DNA from: Pantoea sp. Eser
Lineage (GTDB): Bacteria > Pseudomonadota > Gammaproteobacteria > Enterobacterales > Enterobacteriaceae
Assembly: GCA_009830035.1 (NCBI GenBank)
Contig: SZZY01000003.1
Coordinates: 62,001 to 126,000 of the forward strand
Direction of reading: 5' to 3'
DNA length: 64,000 bases
In this document: positions 55,561-64,000 of the stretch, piece by piece
How positions within the stretch are numbered: the stretch's first letter is position 1
Layout of the letters: each line of letters starts with the position of its first letter
Notes under the pieces: generated by a model
Database searches by the model: none
Told to the model about the DNA's origin: nothing
The model's input: only the letters and a program-made list of their open reading frames with translations
Position numbers and translations under genes: made by a program

Positions 55561-56661
55561 ATGGCGATTGAACAGATTCAGATACGCAGCTTTCGATCGA
55601 TTCATGATCTGACGTTGCCGCTGCAGCAGCTCAACGTGGTAAGCGGCCCTAACGGCTGCGGCAAATCCAACCTGTATAAAGCGGTCCGGCTGCTGCATGA
55701 GGCGGCCAGCGGTCGTCTGGCGCTGGCCGAGGAAGGCGGAATCCAGAAAGCGATGTGGGCGGGCGGTTTACGGCGTGGCGATCGCCGACACGATCCCAAG
55801 CGTCTGGAGCTGGCGGTGGTGATGGATGATACGGATTATCAGCTGAAGATCGGTTTTCCCGAACCGCTGGTCACCAGCCTGTTTAATCTCGATCCGCTGG
55901 TCAAGCAGGAGCGGCTGTGGCTGAGCGGACAACAGCGCCGTCCTTCCTCGTGCATCCTGCAACGTGAAAATCAGACCGCCTTTCTGCACAACGTTGAGGG
56001 CGAACGCGTCCCCTATCCGGCGGTGCTGCATCCGGAAGAGTCACTGTTTGGTCAGCTTGGCGAACCGCATCGTTATCCTGAACTTTCCCAGCTGCGTGAA
56101 CGGCTGCGTCAGTGGCGTTTCTACCATGAGTCCGCCGTCTGGCCGGGCTCGCCGATTCGCGCGCCGCAGATTGGCGTCCGGGCCCCGGTGCTGGCACATG
56201 ACGGCAGTAATCTGGCTGCCGCCTGGGCGACGATCGTTGAACGCGGCCAGATGGAACTGCTGTATGAAGTTATGGCGCAGGCTTTTCCCGACAGCCAGTT
56301 TGAGGTGGAGGTGCAGAACGGCCGTTTTCAGATGCTGATATCCCGACGCGGCATTCTGCGCCCGCTGGAAAGCGCCGAGTTTTCTTACGGTACGCTGCGG
56401 TTTCTCTGCTTGGTGGTGGCGCTGCTCAGCCCACGGCCACCGGCTTTTACGGCGCTGAATGAACCCGAGAACAGCCTGCATCAGGATTTGTTGCCGGCGC
56501 TGGCGCGACTGCTTGCCGAAGCCAGCCAGTTCAGCCAGCTATGGATAACCAGCCATTCAGCCAGGCTTGCAACACTGATCGCGCAACATATGGCAGTGAA
56601 TCATATTGCGCTGGAACAGCAGGAAGGGGAGACGCGGGTGGTGGGGGATGCAGTGTTGTAA
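55561..56661 (+). CDS. AAA-family (RecF/SMC-like) ATPase of unknown role
   Basis: 366 residues with P-loop GPNGCGKSN near residue 29, a C-terminal ABC-type block ALNEPENSLHQDLLPAL (the usual Pro after His is Gln here) and a terminal SHSARLATL. This is the overcoming-lysogenization/RecF-like AAA family with SMC-type head. It starts immediately after the cysS terminator with no clear Shine-Dalgarno. Stand-alone and intact. A hairpin GCGTCCC/GGGACGC follows at 56664-56681. Confidence 0.8.
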   Translation: MAIEQIQIRSFRSIHDLTLPLQQLNVVSGPNGCGKSNLYKAVRLLHEAASGRLALAEEGGIQKAMWAGGLRRGDRRHDPKRLELAVVMDDTDYQLKIGFPEPLVTSLFNLDPLVKQERLWLSGQQRRPSSCILQRENQTAFLHNVEGERVPYPAVLHPEESLFGQLGEPHRYPELSQLRERLRQWRFYHESAVWPGSPIRAPQIGVRAPVLAHDGSNLAAAWATIVERGQMELLYEVMAQAFPDSQFEVEVQNGRFQMLISRRGILRPLESAEFSYGTLRFLCLVVALLSPRPPAFTALNEPENSLHQDLLPALARLLAEASQFSQLWITSHSARLATLIAQHMAVNHIALEQQEGETRVVGDAVL

Positions 56662-56688
56662 CAGCGTCCCCGCAGGGACGCCTCAGGA

Positions 56689-56901
56689 TTACGCGACCAC
56701 AGTAATGCGGAAAACTGAGAATTCCACGGTCTGACCGGCAACGATTTTGCAGCGTTTACGGGTCTCAACCGCGCCATCGACTTTCACTTCACCCTCGGCA
56801 ATGACGACTTTAGCCTGTGCGCCACTCTGAACCCAGCCTTCCAGTTTCAGCAGATCGCACAGATCGACGTGCGGGAATTTTCCCAGCGAAAAAGTTGCCA
56901 T
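56689..56901 (-). CDS. ybcJ: S4-domain RNA-binding protein YbcJ
   Basis: 70-residue alpha-L fold RNA-binding protein, MATFSLGKFPHVDLCDLLKLEG, ending VEFSVFRITVVA. It follows folD on the same strand without a gap. Intact. Confidence 0.93.
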   Translation of the reverse strand: MATFSLGKFPHVDLCDLLKLEGWVQSGAQAKVVIAEGEVKVDGAVETRKRCKIVAGQTVEFSVFRITVVA

Positions 56902-57768
56902 TTATTCTACCTCTCCATAGTGAAACTCTTCACACGCCTGCAGCGTGTTTTGAATCAGGGTTGCGACCGTCATCGGTCCGACACCGCCCGGCACCGGCGT
57001 AATATAGGCCGCGCGCTGTGAGGCGGAATCAAAGTCGACGTCGCCGACCACTTTGCCGCTTTCCAGCCGGTTAATACCAACATCAATCACGATAGCGCCT
57101 GGTTTAATCCAGTCGCCCGGAATAAAGCCCGGTTTACCAACTGCGACCACCAGCAGATCGGCATGCCCAACGTGATGGCGCAGATCTTTGGTGAAACGGT
57201 GGGTGACGGTGGTGGTGCAGCCCGCCAGCAGCAGTTCCATACTCATTGGACGACCGACGATGTTGGACGCGCCAACCACCACCGCATTCAGGCCGTAGGT
57301 ATCGATGTTGTAGCGTTCCAGCAGCGTCACGATGCCTCGCGGGGTGCAGGGGCGCAGTTTAGGCGCACGCTGGCACAGTCGACCGACATTATACGGATGG
57401 AAGCCATCGACATCTTTATCCGGCGTGATGCGCTCCAGCACTTTGACGTTGTCGATGCCGGCCGGCAGCGGTAACTGCACCAGAATGCCACCAATGTCGT
57501 TGTCCTGATTGAGCTGGTCGATCAGCTCCAGCAACTCAGCTTCGCGAGTGGTCGCGGGCAGATCGTAGGAACGGGAGAGGAAACCGACTTCTTCACAGGC
57601 GCGACGTTTGCTGGTCACATAAATCTGCGATGCCGGGTTTTCACCCACCAGAACCATGGCCAGACCTGGCGCACGTTTGCCGGCCGCCAGGCGCTGCTTC
57701 ACTTTTTCCGCAACCTCGAGACGCACCTGCTGCGCAATCGTTTTACCGTCAATAATTTTTGCTGCCAT
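56902..57768 (-). CDS. folD: bifunctional methylenetetrahydrofolate dehydrogenase/cyclohydrolase
   Basis: 288 residues, essential C1-folate enzyme. Catalytic Lys54 ([11 protein letters not shown]), GILVQLPLP, and the nucleotide motif [10 protein letters not shown] are present. Start at MAAKIIDGK; a long upstream in-frame extension is not conserved. Intact; ybcJ follows. Confidence 0.97.
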   Translation of the reverse strand: MAAKIIDGKTIAQQVRLEVAEKVKQRLAAGKRAPGLAMVLVGENPASQIYVTSKRRACEEVGFLSRSYDLPATTREAELLELIDQLNQDNDIGGILVQLPLPAGIDNVKVLERITPDKDVDGFHPYNVGRLCQRAPKLRPCTPRGIVTLLERYNIDTYGLNAVVVGASNIVGRPMSMELLLAGCTTTVTHRFTKDLRHHVGHADLLVVAVGKPGFIPGDWIKPGAIVIDVGINRLESGKVVGDVDFDSASQRAAYITPVPGGVGPMTVATLIQNTLQACEEFHYGEVE

Positions 57769-57905
57769 CAGAGAGGAAATCCACTGTGTTGTGTTGAATC
57801 GGGGGAAGGGGGCTATTTTGTCAGAAGCGTGGCGCGCTGTCAGGTTTTGAATTGCTGACATTGTCTTATTCTTCAGCAACCATGCTGATTGGCGGGTCAA
57901 AAGCG

Positions 57906-57933
57906 TTGACTCGAACCGGTCGGCCCGTATAAT
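57906..57933 (+). promoter_or_regulatory. sigma-70 promoter of the tRNA-Arg gene
   Basis: TTGACT (57906-57911), 16-base spacer, TATAAT (57928-57933), followed by a GC-containing discriminator, 15 bases before the mature 5' end. Confidence 0.85.
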
Positions 57934-57948
57934 CCACGCCATCTCCAT

Positions 57949-58025
57949 GCGCCCTTAGCTCAGCTGGATAGAGCACCGGCCTTCTAAGCCGTAGGTCACA
58001 GGTTCGAATCCTGTAGGGCGTGCCA
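57949..58025 (+). tRNA. argU: tRNA-Arg(UCU)
   Basis: 77-nt cloverleaf with anticodon TCT in CTTCTAA, T-arm GGTTCGAATCC, acceptor GCGCCCT/AGGGCGT with one G-U pair, and encoded CCA. argU is a common attachment site for phages and islands (DLP12 in E. coli K-12). The backbone gene order ends here. Confidence 0.97.
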
Positions 58026-58502
58026 ATTTTCTCTGCTGAAGTCCGTAAGACCCCTTACAAACAAGAATTTTAACCAGATATTGCTACGTGATAATTTGAA
58101 GGCCATAGGCAAGGCTTGAAAGCCTCTGGATGATATCAATCAACAATGAAGACATGACAATTATCAGTTGCCGAAAAGTCAGGGAAGATACTTAAGTCAT
58201 TGGTATGACTGGCTTCAGATCGATTTCCTCAAAAACAGGTGCGAAAAAATTGAGGAGCAGCCAGGACAGGATACTGCCAGTATTCTGCTTAATCCTTAAC
58301 CTGATGTTATCTGCTACTCTGGAAAGCTCATGCGAGACGTCCGCTTTGTGCCAGGAGCAGACTTTGTTGAGTCCGCACCACAATTAATTATTGTGCAGCA
58401 GATTAGGGGGCAAAGTGAGTGATAAAATAGCCCTCTACTTAACCCTTTCCAGCGCAAATGAAACAGAAACAGATGCATTGCAGTTGCTGAGACAATGCCC
58501 TC
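58026..58502. other. 477-bp AT-rich start of the accessory region
   Basis: No integrase or second copy of the tRNA 3' end seen. It contains repeat copy A (58295-58362) and a GTG-started 48-codon frame at 58415 that I do not accept as a gene. The rest shows no coding character. Confidence 0.5.
58295..58362 (+). repeat. diverged direct repeat, copy A
   Basis: About 68 bp that align with 60963-61031 over most of their length. Both share the exact word GGAAAGCTCATGC and the pattern CCGCT.TGT.CCAG.AGC.GAC.TT. The pair brackets the degraded ATP-binding gene. Confidence 0.6.
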
Positions 58503-60516
58503 TTAAACAGTACTGTATCCTTGCTTTGAAGGATTTTTATACTGAAGAAATGCCAGTTTAAGTTGCCCATGCTCCACCAACTGCTTCAGATACTGCTGGC
58601 GCAGCGCATTGGGGTTACGGTTCAGGATTTCTCCTAGCGCAGATACTGAAATAAAATGCCCCTAGCATACGGTCAGGATAACCGTATTCATCAGATCCTT
58701 GTTCTTTAGACGCAGCTTTTTACGCGGTACTGCTGCTTGCGCGTACAAATTATTCCGGAACGCTTGTGTCAGATTATCTAAGGAGTCAATAAAGCGGTTT
58801 AATATGCGCCCATGTTCATCCCTTATAACGTAATAACGTATTGATGACCATCTTCCAGACCAGACTCGTTCATTGCTGAGTCATGTGACGTAATGTCATT
58901 CTGTGTCAGGCTATCATCGCTATGTGTGGACCCCTGCACTTTAATGTGTGGAGCTGCCTAACACATTAACCACACCCTGTGAGAAAACTTCCTCCGGTGT
59001 CATCACTGACACGCCCGGAAGCGTGTAATGTTTGCTCTTCTGCTCCCCCAGCCGCCGCGAGGAAACCTTTACTTTCCAGCCGGGGTAGTGTCAGAGTGAC
59101 CTCCCGTGGAGGTTTAGTGGTCAGCTGGCATGCACGTTCATGATTCACCCAGCCTTCAATGGCTGCCGTTGCAATAATGACCCGTTCAAAGTCGTCAAGC
59201 AGGTTGAACCGCTCACCAAATTGCTGGTGTAACGCGTCAAGGATGCGCTGAGGAATAAGACTTGCAGTTGAAAGCTCGAGTAGGGTCTGATCAGGTGTAG
59301 GTTTTTCCCATAACTTTGGTGTTCTCCAGTTAGCCGACGTCCAGCCACTGAATATTTTAGGCATACCTGAACCGGCTTTCTCGCCCAGCCCGATGAGCAG
59401 AAAAATCTGGTGCAGAAGGCTATTACGACAGTCGCTTGTGCCGCCTGCTACCACATCTTCTAAAGGCAGGCGCATAAGCCCTGCGTTCCGAAAGCCGAAC
59501 ATATCGGGTCGTTTAACAATGAGAATGGAAACTCGATCTGAATAATCAGCATGAACCAGCGTATTAACCAACGCTTCGCGCAACGCAATGCGGACAGGCG
59601 TATCGGTTTTACGCTGCCCTTCCTCAAGGGTAAAGGGAACTTTGAGATCGGAAACCAGCCTCTGGTAAACTTTGCGGTAAAAATCAAAGAGGTTGCCTGA
59701 CCAGGTGCCATCAGGGGTTATCCTGTCAACCCAGCGCAGTTCCGTTTTTGCTTCTGGGCGCTCCTGATAATCCACCATATAGTTAGGTAAAGCAGCCGTA
59801 ATGGCCTCCCACTTACCAAACATCAGGATTCCCGCAAGTGTTATTCCCTGCTTTCCCGTTTCACGGTCTTTCCGCCACCCACCAACCATCTTGAGTAACT
59901 CAAAAGGTTTACAGACTAGATAAGGGTGCTGGGGATTATTTAAAGAAAGCTAGTTGCGGTAAACTTTCAGGCTGTCGAGATCAATGTCTTCGTCGAAACC
60001 ATAATGCTCAGAGAGGACTTCATTGTCGCGACTATCGTGGATTTGCTCGGCAAGCATGCGCTTAACCGTCATATTATCACAGACGCGGTCCCCTTCATGC
60101 AGCCGCTGGTAGGTGTTACCAAAAGGTGATTTTTTAAGTGAACAGGCTTTTGTTTTCGCATGGCGGGAGAGATGTGTATAGGCAACACCTCTTTTAACCT
60201 GTAAGCTCACCAGCTGCACGTCTTTTTCGGATTGAATAACATTGGCACTGATCCGATCTCGATCGTTCAGTTGATTGAATAAATCAGTTTTAATCTTTTG
60301 TGAATCAACTACACCAACTGGCGTGAACTCGCCGTCCTGTTCCTTGACGCCCAGGATGACCCAGCCACCTCTTCCATTGGCCATTGCGGAATAAGTCGGC
60401 CAGAAATCCTTTGGTAACTCACCTTTACCGTCTTTGCCACCAGCCAACTTAAACTCGACCTGCTCGGATTCAATGAGAGTCTGTAGATCAATGATATCCT
60501 GTATTTGCAAAAACAT
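58503..60516 (-). pseudogene. AlbA_2/Schlafen-type ATP-binding regulator, multiply broken
   Basis: N-terminal AlbA_2 domain (LIESEQVEFKLAGGKDGKGE, GRGGWVILGVKEQDG), then a RecG-C/HATPase-like segment (REALVNTLVHADYS, GEKAGSGMPKI). A C-terminal winged helix (ALGEILNRNPNALRQQYLKQ) ends GYSTV at TAA 58503-58505. Lesions: TAG 59950-59952, TAA 58966-58968, frame changes near 58850-58930, a stop near 58835 and a TAG near 58665. Accessory-genome gene, often found on islands and plasmids. Confidence 0.75.
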
Positions 60517-61338
60517 ATCTAGTCCTCAGCCCCCCAAAAACGGACTAACTTACCATACATTCATCACCAGCTTTTTTTCATCGCCAATTAAAGTGCAGCA
60601 GGTCCTCCGTGCAGGGGTACCCAACAAAGTCTCTCGAAGAACTTTTGTGATAGCCAACTGACATTATGTTAGTGAATCGGAAGCCGTAACGCGCGGAGTG
60701 AGGCCTGTACGAAGGCCGTCATCATCGATGATCTGAAAGCCATGGGTATCGACACCCGTAAACATTTTTCCCGCTGGCTGAGCAAGCTGACTAAGGCAGT
60801 GCTGGTTTCTGTAGAGAGTGAAAATATCGTCATTCACTCTTGGAGAAAAGTGGGGGCGGCGGGGCCATGCTCAAGCCCGCGAATTTACTGGGCCGAATGG
60901 ACATTCATAAAAAACAGGTGGGTGCATGGTGGGGGAGGAGAATGGCTTCATACTTTTCCATACTTACCCATGTTACCTGTCATTCAGGAAAGCTCATGCC
61001 GGAGGCCCGCTCTGTTCCAGTAGCGGACCTTTCTGACATCAGACTGCGTTAATCAATGGGGAGCAGATCATCTGGTTTCATTCAGGGCGTTTGCCTGGAG
61101 AGTTAAATCGGTTTACGCCATACAAAGTAAATGCATCAAATACGTGACCAGATTTATAATGATTTTATGTGAGAAGAAAAGCCAAAAAATTACCAATGCA
61201 AAACAGGAAATAAAAAATATATTGTTGCTCTGCATTATGGTAATGGTTTATTAATTAGTTAAAAGGATATCAGATATGCGTTGCGGTGTTGATCTACCAT
61301 AATAAGATGTCTGTTAACTCCCTGGAGATTTAGCTTGC
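60517..61338. other. 822-bp accessory gap with a short coding-like fragment
   Basis: Around 60700-60800 the plus strand reads KAVIIDDLKAMGIDTRKH and FSRWLSKLTKAVL, which looks like a gene fragment I cannot name; it loses coding character by about 60840. Repeat copy B is at 60963-61031. The last 250 bp are AT-rich and hold the 3' flank of the LysR gene. Confidence 0.4.
60963..61031 (+). repeat. diverged direct repeat, copy B
   Basis: Partner of 58295-58362 (see copy A), same orientation, about 2.67 kb apart. Confidence 0.6.
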
Positions 61339-62217
61339 TCAAATTTTGAACCGTTTAAGATAGTCAATTAATAACCGTTGCCGTAACGAATACCGGTGGG
61401 CATATGGCCAGACAACATAAATTGGTGTGCTGGCATCACTGATTCTATCCTCCAGCAGCGCACAAAGGGAACCTGACTCCAGATGTTCTTTTATTGAGAC
61501 CTTAGGTAAATATGCTATGCCATTACCATTAAGGGCCAGCTTAATGCGATTCTCAATATCATTACAAATAATCGATTGAGGAAGATGTAAAGATTTTATT
61601 TTAGGCAAGGGCCATGTTTGAATCATGCCAGTGTTTCTTGACCGATAGTGAATTAAAGTGTGAGTGATGAGTTCTTCTGCACTTTCTGGTTGACCATGCA
61701 GGGAAAGATAATCCGGAGAAGCGACAAGTACGCTATGAATATCAACAATGTAGTAAGAGCGTAAATTTCCATCAGGATCATTTCCGACACGTAAGGCCGC
61801 GTCGAAATTTTCACCGACCAGATCGACAAACCTGTCGGAGAAATCGAATTCGACTTCTATCTCTCTGTGTTCTTCCAGAAAAGCATTAAATCTTTCACTA
61901 AACAGATTCGGGATAGGGGCTACGCTGATTTTTAATCTTCCGACGGCGCTCTCAGTTGAAACCAGCATGGCATTTTGTATCTGATCAACTTCCTCAGGAA
62001 TTCGCAATGCATGGTTTAAAAAACACTCACCTTCATAGGTCAGTGAAATTCTACGGGTATTGCGTTGAAGGAGTTGTGCTCCCACGCTGCTCTCCAGGCT
62101 GGTCACCCGTTTGCCCACAGCTGAAGCGCTCAATCCCGGCGCACGGCCCGCTGATACAAAGCTCCCCACTTGCGCTACCTTCACGAACACCGAAATCGCG
62201 GAAAGTGAATCGATCAT
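61339..62217 (-). CDS. LysR-family regulator divergent from the cyclase gene
   Basis: 292 residues. Helix-turn-helix at about 18-45 (GSFVSAGRAPGLSASAVGKRV), then an effector domain of the type found in single-operon LysR regulators (RRISLTYEGECF; LKISVAPIPNLFSERF). Intact and richer in A+T than the backbone. The 237-bp gap to the divergent cyclase gene contains a plausible regulatory region, so it probably controls that operon. Target and inducer unknown. Confidence 0.85.
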   Translation of the reverse strand: MIDSLSAISVFVKVAQVGSFVSAGRAPGLSASAVGKRVTSLESSVGAQLLQRNTRRISLTYEGECFLNHALRIPEEVDQIQNAMLVSTESAVGRLKISVAPIPNLFSERFNAFLEEHREIEVEFDFSDRFVDLVGENFDAALRVGNDPDGNLRSYYIVDIHSVLVASPDYLSLHGQPESAEELITHTLIHYRSRNTGMIQTWPLPKIKSLHLPQSIICNDIENRIKLALNGNGIAYLPKVSIKEHLESGSLCALLEDRISDASTPIYVVWPYAHRYSLRQRLLIDYLKRFKI

Positions 62218-62454
62218 TTTTTGTACCTCAAGTTGGATTGCGGCCTAATCTGGCAGCATAGTCCGGAACTGTTGGTAGGTTATTCCAGAACGTAAGTTAA
62301 TGTAGAGTCATTGTGGTGTTAATTGATATCACACCCCGAGTTAAAACATAGCCTATACACGGAAGCTCAAAGTGTAGGACAGCAATCTAATAATGCGAAG
62401 TGATGTTATCGCTCGTTGTGCAAATAATGGTTGGCTAAAATCAAAAGGAATAAT

Positions 62455-63663
62455 ATGAACGAAAATCAACAGCTATCTAATACTTTAAGTTTTCGGCGCG
62501 CACCGCTACCCAAAAGTACTGATTTGACATGGAATATGCATGCGACACGGGAAGTGGAGTATCAGGTTTCAATTGTCAGAGATATATTAAACCTTAAAAA
62601 TCCATCTTTAGCGCGGGCCTGTGCAAAGCATGTCGACAAAAACTCAAAGGCAAGCATCAAACGACTCGTTGTTATAGATAAAAAAGTTGATGAAATTTAC
62701 GGCGAAAAATTCAAAGCTTACTTCTTACATTGGAATTTTGACATCCGCTGGAAAGTTATCTCAGGGGATGAGATTAACAAAAATGTCGAATCAACCATTC
62801 TGGTAGCTGAGGCGATGGCAGAAGCCGGTTTATTGCGCCGCGGTGAAGTCGTCATCGGTATCGGTGGGGGAGTCTTACTTGATGTTGTGGGATTCGCCTC
62901 CAGCCTTTATCGTCGCGGTATACCCTATCTTCGCATTCCAACCACCTTAATGGGACAGATTGATGCAGGCATAGGCATTAAAACCGGTATCAATCACGGA
63001 GATCATAAACATCGTCTGGGAACCTATTTTGCCCCGACGTCAGCTTTAATCGACCCATCGTTTCTTAAAAGTCTCAATCAACGTCATATTTCCGATGGTG
63101 TTGCAGAAATCATTAAAATGGCGCTTATTAAAGATAAGCATCTATTTGAATTGCTTGAAATGATGTAACTGCATCTGACTCCGGAAGCTTTTTCCTCAGA
63201 AGATTGCGCAATGAAAGAAATTATCACGCGCTCAATTGCTGGCATGCTGGCAGAACTTGAACCAAATCTCTGGGAAGAAGAATTAGCCCGTTGCGTAGAT
63301 TACGGGCATACCTTCAGCCCGTCGCTGGAACTTCTCGCTAATCCGGTGCTGCTGCACGGTGAAGCGGTTGCCGTTGATATGGCGCTGTGCGTTGCGCTTG
63401 CTCATGGCCGCGGACTGCTGACGGCAGAAGAGACAGAACGTGCCATATCGCTGATACAAAGGAGCGGGCTGCTAATTTCACATCCTGTTTTTAATCTCGC
63501 TCTATTGGAAGAAGCACTCGTTGACACGATCAAACATCGTGATGGATTACAGCGTATTCCGCTTTCTGACGGTATCGGCAACGTCGCTTTTGCCAATGAC
63601 ACACTACACGCGATGAACTTGCTGTTGCGCTGGCGTTCCTTGAAAGCCGCGAAAAGTTATTAA
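62455..63663 (+). pseudogene. sedoheptulose 7-phosphate cyclase (2-epi-5-epi-valiolone synthase-like), one in-frame TAA
   Basis: 402 residues if read through. NAD-dependent 3-dehydroquinate-synthase-fold cyclase. GGGVLLDVVGFASSLYRRG begins at residue 137, then PTTLMGQIDAGIGIKTG and the HRLGTYFAP block. The C-terminal VDYGHTFSP and LLHGEAVAVDMA carry the metal-binding His. This pattern is that of sedoheptulose 7-phosphate cyclases, not AroB. Codon 238 is TAA (63166-63168), after LFELLEMM; both sides are open in the same frame and well conserved. ATG at 62455 has AAAGGA upstream. Product of the active family member: 2-epi-5-epi-valiolone, a C7-cyclitol precursor. Confidence 0.78.
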
Positions 63664-63679
63664 GCGGAGAAGTAGCAGC

Positions 63680-64000
63680 ATGACCCAAACAGCCACTGTG
63701 ATCGATACTGGCGGGACTCACATGCGATGGGCTAAGTGGTCAGCGGATAAAGGTGTGGGTACTCGCACATCCATACCCACACCGAGCTTTCATCAGCACC
63801 CTGATATGTCTGTTCAACAATTGCAACAGCGGCTGGTGAAAACAATCACTGAAATTCCTGCCTGCGGTCAGGATACAGCAGTGGGCATTTCTTTTGGGGC
63901 GGCAATGAATCATCGCAATGCGACGGTTTATGCCTCAGCGCCGCTTTGGGGAGCGCACAACGTTCCCTTTGATCTTCAGAGCGAGTTGATTCGCCTGCGG
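63680..64000 (+). CDS. actin-fold sugar/cyclitol kinase-like protein (5' part)
   Basis: Starts 16 bases after the cyclase gene. MTQTATVIDTGGTHMRWAKW has the phosphate-1 DxGGT motif (Asp9-Thr13) of the ROK/glucokinase superfamily, and VGISFGAAMNHRNATVYASA follows the usual second block. 107 codons are in the window with no break, and it continues past the right edge. In validamycin-type pathways the cyclase is accompanied by a C7-cyclitol kinase (ValC) of this superfamily, so cyclitol kinase is the most interesting reading; a glucokinase-like sugar kinase is the alternative. Confidence 0.65.
   Translation, partial: MTQTATVIDTGGTHMRWAKWSADKGVGTRTSIPTPSFHQHPDMSVQQLQQRLVKTITEIPACGQDTAVGISFGAAMNHRNATVYASAPLWGAHNVPFDLQSELIRLR

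Noticed and set aside
58415..58561. 48-codon GTG-started frame with a good AGGGGG site at the edge of the accessory region
   Set aside because: Its 3' part overlaps the C-terminus of the AlbA-type pseudogene on the other strand and no homologue comes to mind.
58026..64000. Prophage or integrative element with integrase at argU
   Set aside because: No integrase, excisionase, phage structural gene or duplicated tRNA end is visible within the window; only the position suggests it.

Overview
The window looks like a chromosomal segment of an Erwinia/Pantoea-type enterobacterium (Erwiniaceae). Gene order follows the enterobacterial backbone hupB-ppiD ... glnK-amtB ... acrAB ... dnaX-recR-htpG-adk-hemH-gsk ... 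ushA ... copA-cueR ... purEK-lpxH-ppiB-cysS ... folD-argU. The Salmonella-type cdsH/decR pair and the rpmE2-rpmJ2 pair are also present. Identifications rest on recognising protein sequences and gene order by eye; no search was run.

The striking property is heavy but selective decay. About 28 genes carry in-frame stops, frameshifts or internal deletions. Genes expected to be essential or strongly selected are clean: hupB, ppiD, queC, glnK, amtB, ffs, acrAB, priC, apt, dnaX, ybaB, recR, htpG, adk, hemH, gsk, purEK, lpxH, ppiB, cysS, folD and tRNA-Arg. The broken set is mostly envelope, stress, detoxification and salvage genes: ybaV, fadM, ybaE, cof, cdsH, decR-mdlA, mdlB, tesB, ybaY, atl, acrR, a GlsB-like gene, ybaN, ybaL, ushA, a PACE pump and its LysR regulator, ybaK, copA, cueR, ybbJ, qmcA, ybbO, tesA and ybbP. 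No insertion sequence is visible. This fits recent genome erosion in a host-restricted or insect-associated lineage that still has high G+C; the lifestyle is inference.

Layout: 1-15 kb hupB to ffs, with the worst damage at 2.6-10.9 kb; 15-23 kb tomB-hha, the zinc-responsive rpmE2-rpmJ2 pair with two Zur-like boxes, and acrAB with a dead acrR; 23-35 kb a largely intact housekeeping run; 35-51 kb a second decayed tract (ybaL to ybbP) that still holds the sRNA chiX; 51-58 kb intact purK to folD and tRNA-Arg(UCU).

From the tRNA onward (58.0-64.0 kb) the backbone stops and an AT-richer accessory region begins. It has a degraded AlbA/Schlafen-type ATP-binding regulator between two diverged direct repeats, an intact LysR regulator and, divergent from it, a sedoheptulose 7-phosphate cyclase of the 2-epi-5-epi-valiolone synthase type followed by an actin-fold sugar/cyclitol-kinase-like gene that runs off the window. 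This looks like the start of a C7-cyclitol biosynthetic locus, although the cyclase gene has one in-frame TAA.

Regulatory sites still readable include a sigma-54 promoter with two NtrC-like boxes (glnK), an AcrR operator, a CueR box, a sigma-32 promoter (htpG), a PurR box (purE), two Zur-like boxes and the dnaX programmed frameshift signal.
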